This document shows positions 45,833 to 54,139 of a stretch of 64,000 nucleotides of DNA, one piece after another. Within the stretch, counting starts at the first letter, position 1. Each line of letters opens with the position of its first letter. The stretch is from Paracoccus isoporae (lineage in GTDB: Bacteria > Pseudomonadota > Alphaproteobacteria > Rhodobacterales > Rhodobacteraceae): NCBI RefSeq assembly GCF_900101865.1, contig NZ_FNAH01000002.1, forward strand, positions 186,001 to 250,000. Direction: 5' to 3'. The notes under the pieces were generated by a model. It did no database searches and was not told where the DNA came from. It worked only from the letters and a program-made list of their open reading frames with translations. The position numbers were made by a program, and so were the translations under genes.

Positions 45833-45890
45833 CTCTGCTGCGGTTCACTCGGCACTGCACTCCGATCCATCGCGATGCTAAGGTGACCGC

Positions 45891-47309
45891 ATGAAACGTC
45901 TGATCGAAAAAGGCCTGATGTTCGGCAATCTGATCCGGGTGGACAGCCCGGCCTGGGTGGCGCGGTATAACCGGGCGCTGAAGCTGGTGGCGGGGCGGGA
46001 GACCGCTCTGAGCGAGTTCCATATCGACCTCGCGGGATACTCGCCCGAGATCGGGGATGAGATCGGGGATATGGATTATCTCAACCCGGCGGGCGCGCAT
46101 CGCCAGTTCATCCTGCTGACGACGGAACAGAAGACCGCGCCGCTGCTCAATGCCGATCTGTCGGTGCTGCGCGATCTGTTGCAGCTGTTCATTCGCGAGA
46201 ATGAAAGCCAGCTTTTCAGCCTGACTGCCCGCGATGCGGTGCTGGGCGAGATGGACGACCGGGTCTGGCAGGTGAGCGCGCCCGCCGATCTCCTCCAGAT
46301 CGGGCGGATCCGGATCAGCGCCGATACGACCGGCAACCATGTCGCGGGCGCCGACAAGCTGACCGCGCTGATCGAGCGGTTCCGCAGCGAGCCGGATGGC
46401 TGGTATGACGATGTGCTGATCGCGCGGATGATCGCGCAGGCCAAGGAAACCGGCGATGTGATCCGCAACCCGATCCGGCTGGAGGCGGGGGATTACGAGG
46501 TGCCGGATTTCTGGACCTCGCAATTCGGCGGGGTCTATGTGTTCCGCAGCCCGCGCGAGCCGGCGATGATTTTCCGCGATGCCGAGTTGATGGCCTCGGC
46601 GCATGACCGCCCCGACCTGTCCGGTGTGAAACTGATCGCGCTCGGTGACACCAACGCCATCGCGATGTGGCTGGCGCGCAACGCCCTGGCCGAGCCGATC
46701 GTGACGGCGAAAGGCGCGGATGGCGCGGCGATCCTGCGCCAGAAGATCGATTTCATCCTCGTGGACGCGGCCACGAGGCTGGGGATCGATACGGGAGACG
46801 CCACCCGCTCTGCGCTGCGCCGGGCGGCGGCGCGGATGGGCGAGGGGCTGCCGCCGGAGATCCGCGGCCTGTCGGCGCTGTTGCGCTATGCCGAGGAGGG
46901 CGGGGCCTGGCCGGTGATCGACAGCGCCGATCCGGCCTATTTCTATGCTATCAGGGCGGCGGCGACGCCGGCACGGGAGCTGGTGAACCAGATGCTGACC
47001 GAGCTGGCCCCGCATGATGTGCGCGCCCTGTTCATCCTGAACAAGCCGCTGTTCTACGCCGCGTATCAGGGCTGGGACGAGGCGAAGAAGGACTATGTCG
47101 CCAATCACCTGGCGCGCGAATACCAGATCGACAAGCAGGGCACGCGCGACGCGCTGTTCGGGGCCGAGCCGTCGATGAAGGAGCCGCCCCCCATCGCCGG
47201 CCCCTGGGGCAAGGCGCGCCGGGGCGGGACGCTGAGCGGGGCGTCTGCGGCCCTCGGCACCGGCCGGACGCCGCGCGATCAGCCGATCCGCGGCCCCTGG
47301 GGAGGGTGA
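45891..47309 (+). CDS. conserved protein of unknown function (I believe DUF6638)
   Basis: 472 residues, soluble, no catalytic motif recognised. It begins MKRLIEKGLMFGNLIRVDSP and contains FHIDLAGYSPEIGDEIGD and PDFWTSQFGGVYVFRSP; I recall this start from a conserved Rhodobacteraceae family that I believe is DUF6638. The last 60 residues are a Gly/Pro/Arg-rich tail. AAGGTGA precedes the ATG, so translation is independent of the repeat element upstream. It is followed three bases later by a small membrane-protein gene. Confidence 0.7.
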   Translation: MKRLIEKGLMFGNLIRVDSPAWVARYNRALKLVAGRETALSEFHIDLAGYSPEIGDEIGDMDYLNPAGAHRQFILLTTEQKTAPLLNADLSVLRDLLQLFIRENESQLFSLTARDAVLGEMDDRVWQVSAPADLLQIGRIRISADTTGNHVAGADKLTALIERFRSEPDGWYDDVLIARMIAQAKETGDVIRNPIRLEAGDYEVPDFWTSQFGGVYVFRSPREPAMIFRDAELMASAHDRPDLSGVKLIALGDTNAIAMWLARNALAEPIVTAKGADGAAILRQKIDFILVDAATRLGIDTGDATRSALRRAAARMGEGLPPEIRGLSALLRYAEEGGAWPVIDSADPAYFYAIRAAATPARELVNQMLTELAPHDVRALFILNKPLFYAAYQGWDEAKKDYVANHLAREYQIDKQGTRDALFGAEPSMKEPPPIAGPWGKARRGGTLSGASAALGTGRTPRDQPIRGPWGG

Positions 47310-47312
47310 GAC

Positions 47313-47591
47313 ATGGCGGTTCTGCGGCTTGCGCTGACCCTGTTCATCATCGAGGCGATCTTCTATGTGCTGATCTCGGTCTATCTGCGCTCGACCAAGA
47401 CCGAGGCGCTGGAAGAGGAATGGGATCGCCGCCATCCGGAGCGCGCCGGGGACAGCCCGGAACGAAGGCTGTTCGTGCGACGTTCGATGGCGGGGTTCCG
47501 CAAGACCCTGAAGGCGCGGCTGGTCGCGCTTGTTTTCGTCGTGCCGACGCTCGCCGTGCTGGTGATCGCCTGGTTCGTGAACGTGCAGTAA
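47313..47591 (+). CDS. small inner-membrane protein with two membrane segments
   Basis: 92 residues. Two hydrophobic helices (about 4-24 and 69-89) flank a charged loop (KTEALEEEWDRRHPERAGDSPERR), giving a hairpin topology with the loop probably cytoplasmic. GGGGAGGG lies upstream and its stop overlaps the ribosome site of the following DUF1523 gene, so co-expression of the two membrane proteins is likely. No family name is known to me. Confidence 0.75.
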   Translation: MAVLRLALTLFIIEAIFYVLISVYLRSTKTEALEEEWDRRHPERAGDSPERRLFVRRSMAGFRKTLKARLVALVFVVPTLAVLVIAWFVNVQ

Positions 47592-47604
47592 GGAGGCGCG
47601 CCCG

Positions 47605-48294
47605 ATGTATTATGTCAAGGTCACTCTGGGCGTCGTGCTGGGCGTCTTTGTCTTCCTTTTCCTGGATTATGCCCTGCCCAGCAAGGACACGGTGCGGATC
47701 ACCAACACCTATAACCGCCTGACCGAGATCGGGCGCAACGCGATCTTCTACGCCTCCGACGACACCGGCACGGTGCAGAACGCCTCCGGTCAGCGCGATA
47801 TCCGCTTCATCGAAACGGTGCGGCCGAGCGAGAAGGTCTTCGTCTACCGCAACGAGGATACCGGGCTGATCTGGCCGCCCTATTTCAAGTATGACAGCTC
47901 CAACCTGCATGCCGAGGCGACCAATCTGCGTTCGGATTCGCGCGACCCGATCTGGGTCAGCATCACCTCCTATGGCTGGCGGATCCCGCTGTTCTCGATC
48001 TATCCCAACGCGATCTCCGTCAAGCAGGTGGCCGGGCCGTCGGACGCGCCGCTGAACTGGCCGGCCATGCTGATCCTGATCCTGCTGGGCGTGCTGCTGT
48101 TCCTGCTGTGGCGGATGTGGAACCAGTTCCGCGAACGCACCATCGATCCGGCCGCGAAGCGCATGGGCGCGGCGGTGGACCGGGCCGATGCGCGCGCCGA
48201 TGCGGCCATGGACCGGGTCAGCGGCGAGTTCACCGAGGCGCGCGAGGGGTTCACCGGCTGGCTCAACACCTGGAAGGGCAAGCCGCGGAAGTGA
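47605..48294 (+). CDS. DUF1523 family membrane protein
   Basis: 229 residues. An N-terminal membrane helix (VTLGVVLGVFVFLFLDYALP) is followed by a conserved extracytoplasmic domain (DTVRITNTYNRLTEI, IRFIETVRPSEKVFVYRNEDTGLIWPPYFKYDSSNL), a second membrane helix (MLILILLGVLLFLLWRMW) and a helical cytoplasmic tail. This pattern fits DUF1523, known mainly from alphaproteobacteria. AAGGAGG at 47590-47596 overlaps the previous stop. It appears to end the cluster that starts at 39986. Confidence 0.85.
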   Translation: MYYVKVTLGVVLGVFVFLFLDYALPSKDTVRITNTYNRLTEIGRNAIFYASDDTGTVQNASGQRDIRFIETVRPSEKVFVYRNEDTGLIWPPYFKYDSSNLHAEATNLRSDSRDPIWVSITSYGWRIPLFSIYPNAISVKQVAGPSDAPLNWPAMLILILLGVLLFLLWRMWNQFRERTIDPAAKRMGAAVDRADARADAAMDRVSGEFTEAREGFTGWLNTWKGKPRK

Positions 48295-48424
48295 GCCGCG
48301 CGCGGCGTCGGGGCAGGGTGATCCGCATCGGTTTCAGCCAGTGCAGGATCGCCGGGCCGGTGAGCTGGTAGAACGCCTCCTCGGGGATCGTCTGCGGTGT
48401 CGTCTGGATCAGCAGCGGGGTCAT
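48263..48424 (-). CDS. possible small protein divergent from a LysR regulator
   Basis: A 53-residue frame starting MTPLLIQTTPQTIPEEAFYQ and containing GPAILHWLKPMRITLPRRR, with an AGAAAGG-like ribosome site upstream. Its 3' end overlaps the end of the DUF1523 gene on the opposite strand. It faces the LysR gene at 48513 across 88 bases, the usual place for a LysR target. Coding capacity is only supported by position, codon character of the first 40 codons and the ribosome site. Confidence 0.35.
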   Translation of the reverse strand: MTPLLIQTTPQTIPEEAFYQLTGPAILHWLKPMRITLPRRRARLTSAACPSRC

Positions 48425-48512
48425 GGGATGTGCCTTTCTTTTTCACGGATGGAGATATAACCTGCGGTCCATCCCCGGATAACCGCGGGAATTCGCAAGG
48501 TGTGTTTCAAAA

Positions 48513-49382
48513 ATGAAAAACATCGGCTGGGAGGATTTGCAGGTCTTCTTCCATGTCGCGCAAACGGGCGGCCTGTCCGGCGCTGCGCGGGAGCTGGGGC
48601 TCAGCGCGGCGACGATCGGGCGCAGGATGCTGGCGCTCGAGCAGAAGACCGGGATGACGCTGTTTGCGCGGTCGCAATCGGGCTATGCGCTGACGCCGGA
48701 GGGCACGGCGCTGCTGCACCGGGTCCGCGCCATGCAGGCCGCCGCCCGCCCGGTCGAGCAGCTTCTGTCGCCAGAGGCCAACCGCCCGGTGGTGCGCCTG
48801 TCGGCCGGCACCGCCACGGCGCATTTCCTGGCCGGTGAGTTCCGCGAACTGACCCGGCCGGGCGATCCGTTCGTGCTGAATTTCGTCACCACCGAGGCGG
48901 TGCTGGACATCGCCCATCGCGAGGTCGATCTGGGCATCCGCAATCGCCCGGCCGAGGCGGGAAACCTCGCCTCGCTCAAGCTCGGCACGCTGCGCTTCGC
49001 CCCCTATCGCAGCCGCAGCGTGCCGCGCCCGGATCTGCTGGAATGGGTGTCGATGGATGAGGCCCATGCCCGCCACCCCGCGGCCAGATGGTTGCTGGAC
49101 GAGGATGTTCCGGTCTCGGTCTGGGCCAACACGGTGGCGACGGTGCAGGAGCTGGTCCGGGCCGGGGCCGGGATCGGCGTCATGCCCTGCATGATCGGGG
49201 ATCGCGATCCGTCCCTTGCGCGGGCGGGAGATCTGATCGAGGCGCTGACCGAGACGCAATATCTGGTCATGCATGACGATGACCGCCATCAGCCCCATCT
49301 CCGCAGCGTGATCTCGCGCCTCTCGGCGGTCTATGCCGCCCATGCCGGGCTGCTGGCGGGGGACCGGCCGCTGCGGAATTGA
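48513..49382 (+). CDS. LysR-family transcriptional regulator
   Basis: 289 residues. The N-terminal winged helix (WEDLQVFFHVAQTGGLSGAARELGLSAATIGRRMLALEQKTG) is the LysR signature, followed by a substrate-binding domain (about 90-280) of periplasmic-binding-protein fold. Target and ligand are unknown. The short divergent frame at 48263-48424 would be the expected target; deoC, 70 bases downstream on the same strand, is another possibility. Confidence 0.9.
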   Translation: MKNIGWEDLQVFFHVAQTGGLSGAARELGLSAATIGRRMLALEQKTGMTLFARSQSGYALTPEGTALLHRVRAMQAAARPVEQLLSPEANRPVVRLSAGTATAHFLAGEFRELTRPGDPFVLNFVTTEAVLDIAHREVDLGIRNRPAEAGNLASLKLGTLRFAPYRSRSVPRPDLLEWVSMDEAHARHPAARWLLDEDVPVSVWANTVATVQELVRAGAGIGVMPCMIGDRDPSLARAGDLIEALTETQYLVMHDDDRHQPHLRSVISRLSAVYAAHAGLLAGDRPLRN

Positions 49383-49452
49383 GCCGCCGCTTGCGCTTGT
49401 GGCGCTGACGATCCGGGGCTAGGCTGACCGCCTGACACGACGCGGGAACATC

Positions 49453-50400
49453 ATGGCCGAACACCGAAATCCCGGAACCGAGCTGACAGCGGACTGGTTC
49501 GCGGATCTGCGCATCAACACCCCGGCGGTGGAACGCCGCGCGGCGACACTGCCCGTGCGGCGCTCGATCAAGAAGGAATTCCAGGCGGCCTGGCTGCTCA
49601 AGGCCATAAGCTGCATCGACCTGACCACGCTGGCGGGCGACGATACCGAGGACCGGGTGGCCCGGCTCTGCGCCAAGGCGCGCCAGCCGATCGCCCCCGA
49701 GATGCTGGCCGCAATGGGGGTCGAGGGGCTGACCACCGGCGCGGTCTGCGTCTATCCGACGATGGTGGCGGCGGCGAAGCGCGCGCTCGGCAATTCGGGC
49801 GTGCCCGTGGCCAGCGTCGCGACCGGGTTTCCCGCCGGGCTGATGCCGCTGGATCTGCGGCTGGCCGAGATCCGCTATGCGGTCGATCAGGGCGCGGATG
49901 AGATCGACATCGTGATTACCCGCGCTCATGTGCTGCAGGGGGACTGGACGGCGCTCTATGACGAGATCCGGGCCATGCGCGAGGCCTGCGGGGCGGCGAA
50001 GATGAAGGCGATCCTGGCGACGGGCGACCTGAAATCGCTGGAAAACGTGGCCCGCGCCAGCCATGTCGCCATGCAGGCCGGGTCGGACTGGATCAAGACC
50101 TCGACCGGCAAGGAGGGTGTGAACGCCACGCTGCCGGTGTCGCTGGTGATGTGCCGCGCCATCCGGGATTATCACGCGCAGACCGGATACAAGGTCGGGT
50201 TCAAACCGGCGGGCGGGCTGAAAACATCGAAGGACGCGCTCGCTTGGCAGGTACTGATGGTCGAGGAGCTGGGCCGCGACTGGGTCCGGCCCGATCTGTT
50301 CCGCATTGGGGCCTCGTCCCTGCTGGGCGATCTGGAACGCCAGATCAGCCATTACGTCACCGGCCGCTATGCCGCGGCCCATCGCCTGACCATGGCCTGA
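49453..50400 (+). CDS. deoC: deoxyribose-phosphate aldolase
   Basis: 315 residues. The class I aldolase barrel shows CVYPTMVAAAKRAL, VASVATGFPAG, the Schiff-base lysine K215 in WIKTSTGKEG, and the second active-site Lys in YKVGFKPAGGLKT. It cleaves 2-deoxyribose 5-phosphate to acetaldehyde and glyceraldehyde 3-phosphate. An aldehyde dehydrogenase gene starts 9 bases later, an arrangement consistent with oxidation of the acetaldehyde released. It is longer than E. coli DeoC (259) through an N-terminal extension with DLRINTPAVERRAATL. Confidence 0.93.
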   Translation: MAEHRNPGTELTADWFADLRINTPAVERRAATLPVRRSIKKEFQAAWLLKAISCIDLTTLAGDDTEDRVARLCAKARQPIAPEMLAAMGVEGLTTGAVCVYPTMVAAAKRALGNSGVPVASVATGFPAGLMPLDLRLAEIRYAVDQGADEIDIVITRAHVLQGDWTALYDEIRAMREACGAAKMKAILATGDLKSLENVARASHVAMQAGSDWIKTSTGKEGVNATLPVSLVMCRAIRDYHAQTGYKVGFKPAGGLKTSKDALAWQVLMVEELGRDWVRPDLFRIGASSLLGDLERQISHYVTGRYAAAHRLTMA

Positions 50401-50408
50401 GGGATCAT

Positions 50409-52742
50409 ATGCCGACTGTGAGCGAGATCATGGAAACGATGGACTACGGCCCCTCGGTCGAGGATTCGGGCGCGGTGCGCGACTGGCTGAAGGATCGCGA
50501 GCGGTTCGGCCATTTCATCGATGGCAGCTTTACCGCCGCAGGGCGCGGGTTCGTCACCACCGATCCGGCGACGGGCGACACGCTGGCCCAGATCAGTCAG
50601 GGCACTGCGGAGGACATTGCGGCGGCGGTCAAGGCGGCGCGCAAGGCGCAACCGAAATGGGCCGGGCTGAGCGGGCAGGAGCGGGCGCAATATCTCTATG
50701 CCATCGCGCGGACCATCCAGAAACGCGAACGCTTCCTGTCGGTGCTGGAAAGCCTCGACAATGGCAAGCCGATCCGCGAAAGCCGCGATGCCGATATTCC
50801 GCTGGTGGTGCGCCATTTCTATCATCATGCCGGTTGGGCGGCGCTGATGGCGGAGGAGTTTCCCGACCACAGCGCCATCGGCGTGGCGGGCCAGATCATC
50901 CCGTGGAATTTCCCGCTGCTGATGCTGGCCTGGAAAATCGCACCTGCGATTGCGGCGGGCAATACGGTGGTGCTGAAACCGGCTGAATACACCCCGCTGA
51001 CCGCGCTCGCCTTTGCCGAGATCTGCCAGGAAATCGGGCTGCCGCGCGGCGTGGTCAATATCGTCACCGGGGATGGCGAGACCGGCGCGGCGCTTGTCGA
51101 GGCGGATGTGGACAAGATCGCCTTCACCGGCTCGACCGAGGTGGGCCGCGCCATCCGCGCCGCGACGGCCGGGACCGGCAAGCGTCTGACGCTGGAGCTG
51201 GGCGGCAAATCCCCCTTCATCGTGATGGATGACGCCGATCTGGACGCGGCGGTGGAAGGGGTCGTCGATTCCATCTGGTTCAACCAGGGGCAGGTCTGTT
51301 GCGCTGGCTCGCGGATCCTCGTGGCCGAGGCGGTGGCCGAGCGGTTCGAGACGCGGCTGGCACGGCGGCTGGAGCGGTTGCGGGTGGGCCCACCGCTCGA
51401 CAAATCCACCGATGTCGGCGCGATCGTGCATCCGTTGCAGAAGGACCGGATCGTCAATCTCTGCCGTCAGGCAGTGACCGCGGGGGCGGATCTGGTGGGC
51501 GGTCAGCCGGGCGAGACGTGCTATGTCGCGCCGGGCTATCTGCGCGAGGTTTCGCCCGCAAACCCGGCGTGGAGCGAGGAAATCTTCGGTCCCATCGCCA
51601 CGCTGACGACCTTCCGCACCGCCGATGAGGCGATCAGCCTGGCCAACAACACCCGCTACGGGCTGGCGGCGATGATCTTTTCCGAAAGCGCCACGGTCGC
51701 CACCGACCTGGCCGCGCAGGTGAAATCCGGCGTGGTCTGGATCAATGGCGCGAATATGTTCGATGCTGCCGCGCCCTTCGGCGGGATGCGCGAATCCGGC
51801 TTCGGACGCGAGGGCGGGCGCGTGGGGATGCTGGATTACATGTCAGCCCCAACCATCAAGGATATAAAGGAAAAAACGCCCAAGCCGCCCAAGGCGCTGC
51901 CCGATGGCAAGGCGGCGGTGGCCGGGATCAACCGGACCGAGAAGCTGTATATTGGCGGGGCGCAGAAGCGGCCCGATGGCGGGGCCAGTTATCGCGCGGC
52001 GTCGGGCGATCTGGTGCCGCTCGGCAATCGCAAGGATATCCGCAACGCGGTCGAGGCGGCAAAGAAAGCCGGGAAATCGGCGGCAATGGGCGGGCATGGC
52101 CGCGCGCAGGTGCTGTATTTCATCGCCGAGAACCTGTCGCTGCGCCGCGAGGAGCTGGCGGCGAAACACGGGGGCGAGGCGGTCGATCGTGCCGTATCGC
52201 GGCTGTTCTACTATGCGGCATGGGCGGACAAGTTCGACGGTCTGAACGTGCAGACCAAGCCGGATTACCTGGTCAACGTGATCCCCCAGCCTTTTGGCGT
52301 CATCGGTGTGGTCTGCCCGAACGATGCGCCGTTGCTGGGCTTCGTCAGCCTCGTTGCGCCGGCGATTGCGATGGGCAACAGCGTGGTGGCGATCCCGGCG
52401 CAGGATGATCCGGTCGCCGCCTTCGATCTGGCGCAGATCTTCGACACTTCCGATCTGCCCGGCGGGGTGGTCAACATCGTCTCCGGCCCGAAGGATGATC
52501 TGGCGGCGGTGCTGGCCGCGCATGACGATGTCGCGGCGCTGTGGTTCTGCGGCAGCAAGGGGGCCGAGGCGGTGGAACGCGCCTCGACCGGCAATCTCAA
52601 GCCGGTCTGGTCATTCCCCAATCTCGACTGGTCCGCCGATGCGGCGCAGGGACGCCGCTTCCTGGATCATGCGGTGCAGTGGAAAACCGTGTGGCTGCCC
52701 TATGGCGCGCTCCCGGCCGGAACCGGAAGCGTCGCATACTGA
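50409..52742 (+). CDS. ALDH16-type aldehyde dehydrogenase with a second, non-catalytic ALDH domain
   Basis: 777 residues. Residues about 30-510 are a complete ALDH: PWNFPLLMLAWKIAPAIAAGN for cofactor binding, LELGGKSP with the general base Glu, and catalytic Cys297 or Cys298 in NQGQVCCAGSR. A second ALDH-like domain (about 545-777) keeps the Rossmann part (GVIGVVCPNDAPLLGFVSLVAPAIAMGN) but has no equivalent catalytic Cys. This is the architecture of bacterial ALDH16, described structurally from a Loktanella species. It probably oxidises acetaldehyde or another aldehyde made near DeoC, 9 bases upstream. Confidence 0.92.
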   Translation: MPTVSEIMETMDYGPSVEDSGAVRDWLKDRERFGHFIDGSFTAAGRGFVTTDPATGDTLAQISQGTAEDIAAAVKAARKAQPKWAGLSGQERAQYLYAIARTIQKRERFLSVLESLDNGKPIRESRDADIPLVVRHFYHHAGWAALMAEEFPDHSAIGVAGQIIPWNFPLLMLAWKIAPAIAAGNTVVLKPAEYTPLTALAFAEICQEIGLPRGVVNIVTGDGETGAALVEADVDKIAFTGSTEVGRAIRAATAGTGKRLTLELGGKSPFIVMDDADLDAAVEGVVDSIWFNQGQVCCAGSRILVAEAVAERFETRLARRLERLRVGPPLDKSTDVGAIVHPLQKDRIVNLCRQAVTAGADLVGGQPGETCYVAPGYLREVSPANPAWSEEIFGPIATLTTFRTADEAISLANNTRYGLAAMIFSESATVATDLAAQVKSGVVWINGANMFDAAAPFGGMRESGFGREGGRVGMLDYMSAPTIKDIKEKTPKPPKALPDGKAAVAGINRTEKLYIGGAQKRPDGGASYRAASGDLVPLGNRKDIRNAVEAAKKAGKSAAMGGHGRAQVLYFIAENLSLRREELAAKHGGEAVDRAVSRLFYYAAWADKFDGLNVQTKPDYLVNVIPQPFGVIGVVCPNDAPLLGFVSLVAPAIAMGNSVVAIPAQDDPVAAFDLAQIFDTSDLPGGVVNIVSGPKDDLAAVLAAHDDVAALWFCGSKGAEAVERASTGNLKPVWSFPNLDWSADAAQGRRFLDHAVQWKTVWLPYGALPAGTGSVAY

Positions 52743-52772
52743 GCGGGGCCGGGCGACCTCCGGGAGGCGTCG

Positions 52773-53618
52773 TCAGGCCGATTTCCGGCGCTGCTCGATC
52801 CGGTTGCCGGCCTCGTCCACCTCTTCGGTGATGACGGTGAAATTCAGCAGGCGATGCGCGCCGAAGCTGGAAATCAGCGCCACATCCGTCGCGTCCCGCC
52901 CGTATCCGACCGGGATCCGGCCGATCCGGCGCGAGTTGTTGCGCGGATCGAAATTCCACCACCGCCCGGACAGATAGACCTGCACCGAGGCCGCGTAGTC
53001 CATCGGGTCGGGCGGCACCGGCACGCCGAAATCACCCAGATGCGCGTTGACATAGCGCGCCGGGATGTTCAGCGCCCGGCACATCGCGATGGCCAGATGC
53101 GCGAAGTCGCGGCATACCCCCTTGCCCTGATCGAATGCGTCCTTGGCGGTGCGCGTCGCGTCGGCATCCTGATAGTTGAAGGTGATGTGGTTATGGACCC
53201 AGTCCATGATCGCCTGCACCCGGTTCCAGCCCTGCGGCACCTGACCGAACAGATCCCAGGCCTGGGCCAATAACAGATCCGAGTCGCAGTAGCGCGACGG
53301 CATCAGGAATTGCAGCACATCATCCGGCAGCGCCTCGATGGGCATTTCCTGAGCCTCGGGAAATTCCGGCTCGGGCAGGCCGCTATCGGTGATGATGGCG
53401 GTCTGCTGCATGCGGAACTTGCCGGGGTCGGCGTTCAGCCGTCGGGTGAAATTGCCGAAATCATCGATGAAGGTCGAATAGGGCACGGCGGGATCGGTGG
53501 AGAATGCCTCGATCCCGCGCAGGTCCAACTGCCGCTCAGGCCGCACCGACATTTGCAGCAGCATGGAGAGCGGCCCGTCACTTTCTATCGTGATGTCATA
53601 GCCATAGCGGATGAGCAT
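52773..53618 (-). CDS. transglutaminase-like cysteine protease domain protein
   Basis: 281 residues from the ATG at 53618. The N-terminal half is the beta-rich domain that accompanies bacterial transglutaminase-like proteins. The catalytic core shows Cys in GKGVCRDFAHLAIAMCRALNIPARYVNAHL, then His-equivalent and Asp in a PMDYAASVQVYLSGRWWNFDPRN segment. The usual catalytic His before the hydrophobic strand is not obvious (DYAASV instead of HAW). Such proteins hydrolyse or crosslink peptides, but targets are unknown. Its start overlaps the OsmC stop (TGATG). Confidence 0.82.
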   Translation of the reverse strand: MLIRYGYDITIESDGPLSMLLQMSVRPERQLDLRGIEAFSTDPAVPYSTFIDDFGNFTRRLNADPGKFRMQQTAIITDSGLPEPEFPEAQEMPIEALPDDVLQFLMPSRYCDSDLLLAQAWDLFGQVPQGWNRVQAIMDWVHNHITFNYQDADATRTAKDAFDQGKGVCRDFAHLAIAMCRALNIPARYVNAHLGDFGVPVPPDPMDYAASVQVYLSGRWWNFDPRNNSRRIGRIPVGYGRDATDVALISSFGAHRLLNFTVITEEVDEAGNRIEQRRKSA

Positions 53619-54040
53619 CACGCAACCGTCAGGTCGAGGGTGACATCGGCATTCATCAGTTTCGACAGCGGGCAGCCGGTCTTGGCCCCCTCGGCCGCCT
53701 TCTCGATGGCCGCGCGGTCGCCGCTGCCCGAGACGCGCGAGGTGAGCGCGGCGGTCTTGATGCTGAACCCGTCGCCATCCTTGTCGAGCGAGATGGCCGA
53801 GCTGGTCTCGATGCTGACATCGGTGATCCCGGCCTCGGCCAGCTCCTTGGACAGCGCCATCGAGAAGCAGGCAGCATGCGCGGCGCCGAGCAGCTCCTCG
53901 GGATTGGTGCCGTTCTGGTCCTCGAACCGCATGCCGAACCCGTAGGGCTGGGCCGACAGCGCGCCGGACTCGGTCGAGACCTCGCCCTTGCCATCTTTCA
54001 GCCCGCCTTGCCATTTCGCTGAACCGGTCTTGGTAACCAT
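53618..54040 (-). CDS. OsmC-family peroxiredoxin
   Basis: 140 residues from the ATG at 54040, which has GGAGGACGAG upstream. The two redox cysteines are in NPEELLGAAHAACFSMAL and in KTGCPLSKLMNADV, the OsmC pattern. It reduces organic hydroperoxides with thiols in the cytoplasm. Its stop shares a base with the start of the transglutaminase-like gene. It is divergent from the EamA transporter gene. Confidence 0.9.
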   Translation of the reverse strand: MVTKTGSAKWQGGLKDGKGEVSTESGALSAQPYGFGMRFEDQNGTNPEELLGAAHAACFSMALSKELAEAGITDVSIETSSAISLDKDGDGFSIKTAALTSRVSGSGDRAAIEKAAEGAKTGCPLSKLMNADVTLDLTVA

Positions 54041-54139
54041 CTCGTCCTCCTGTAATCGGAATCGTGACACTGCCACCCAACGCGAAGCCGGGGCGCAGGT
54101 TCAACGGATCGACGAAAGAAAAGCGGCGGAAGGTCGGAA

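Noticed and set aside
45645-45894. 78-79 residue plus-strand frames between the nuclease gene and the following conserved gene
   Set aside because: They lie within repeat copy 2 and have no ribosome site or family-like sequence.
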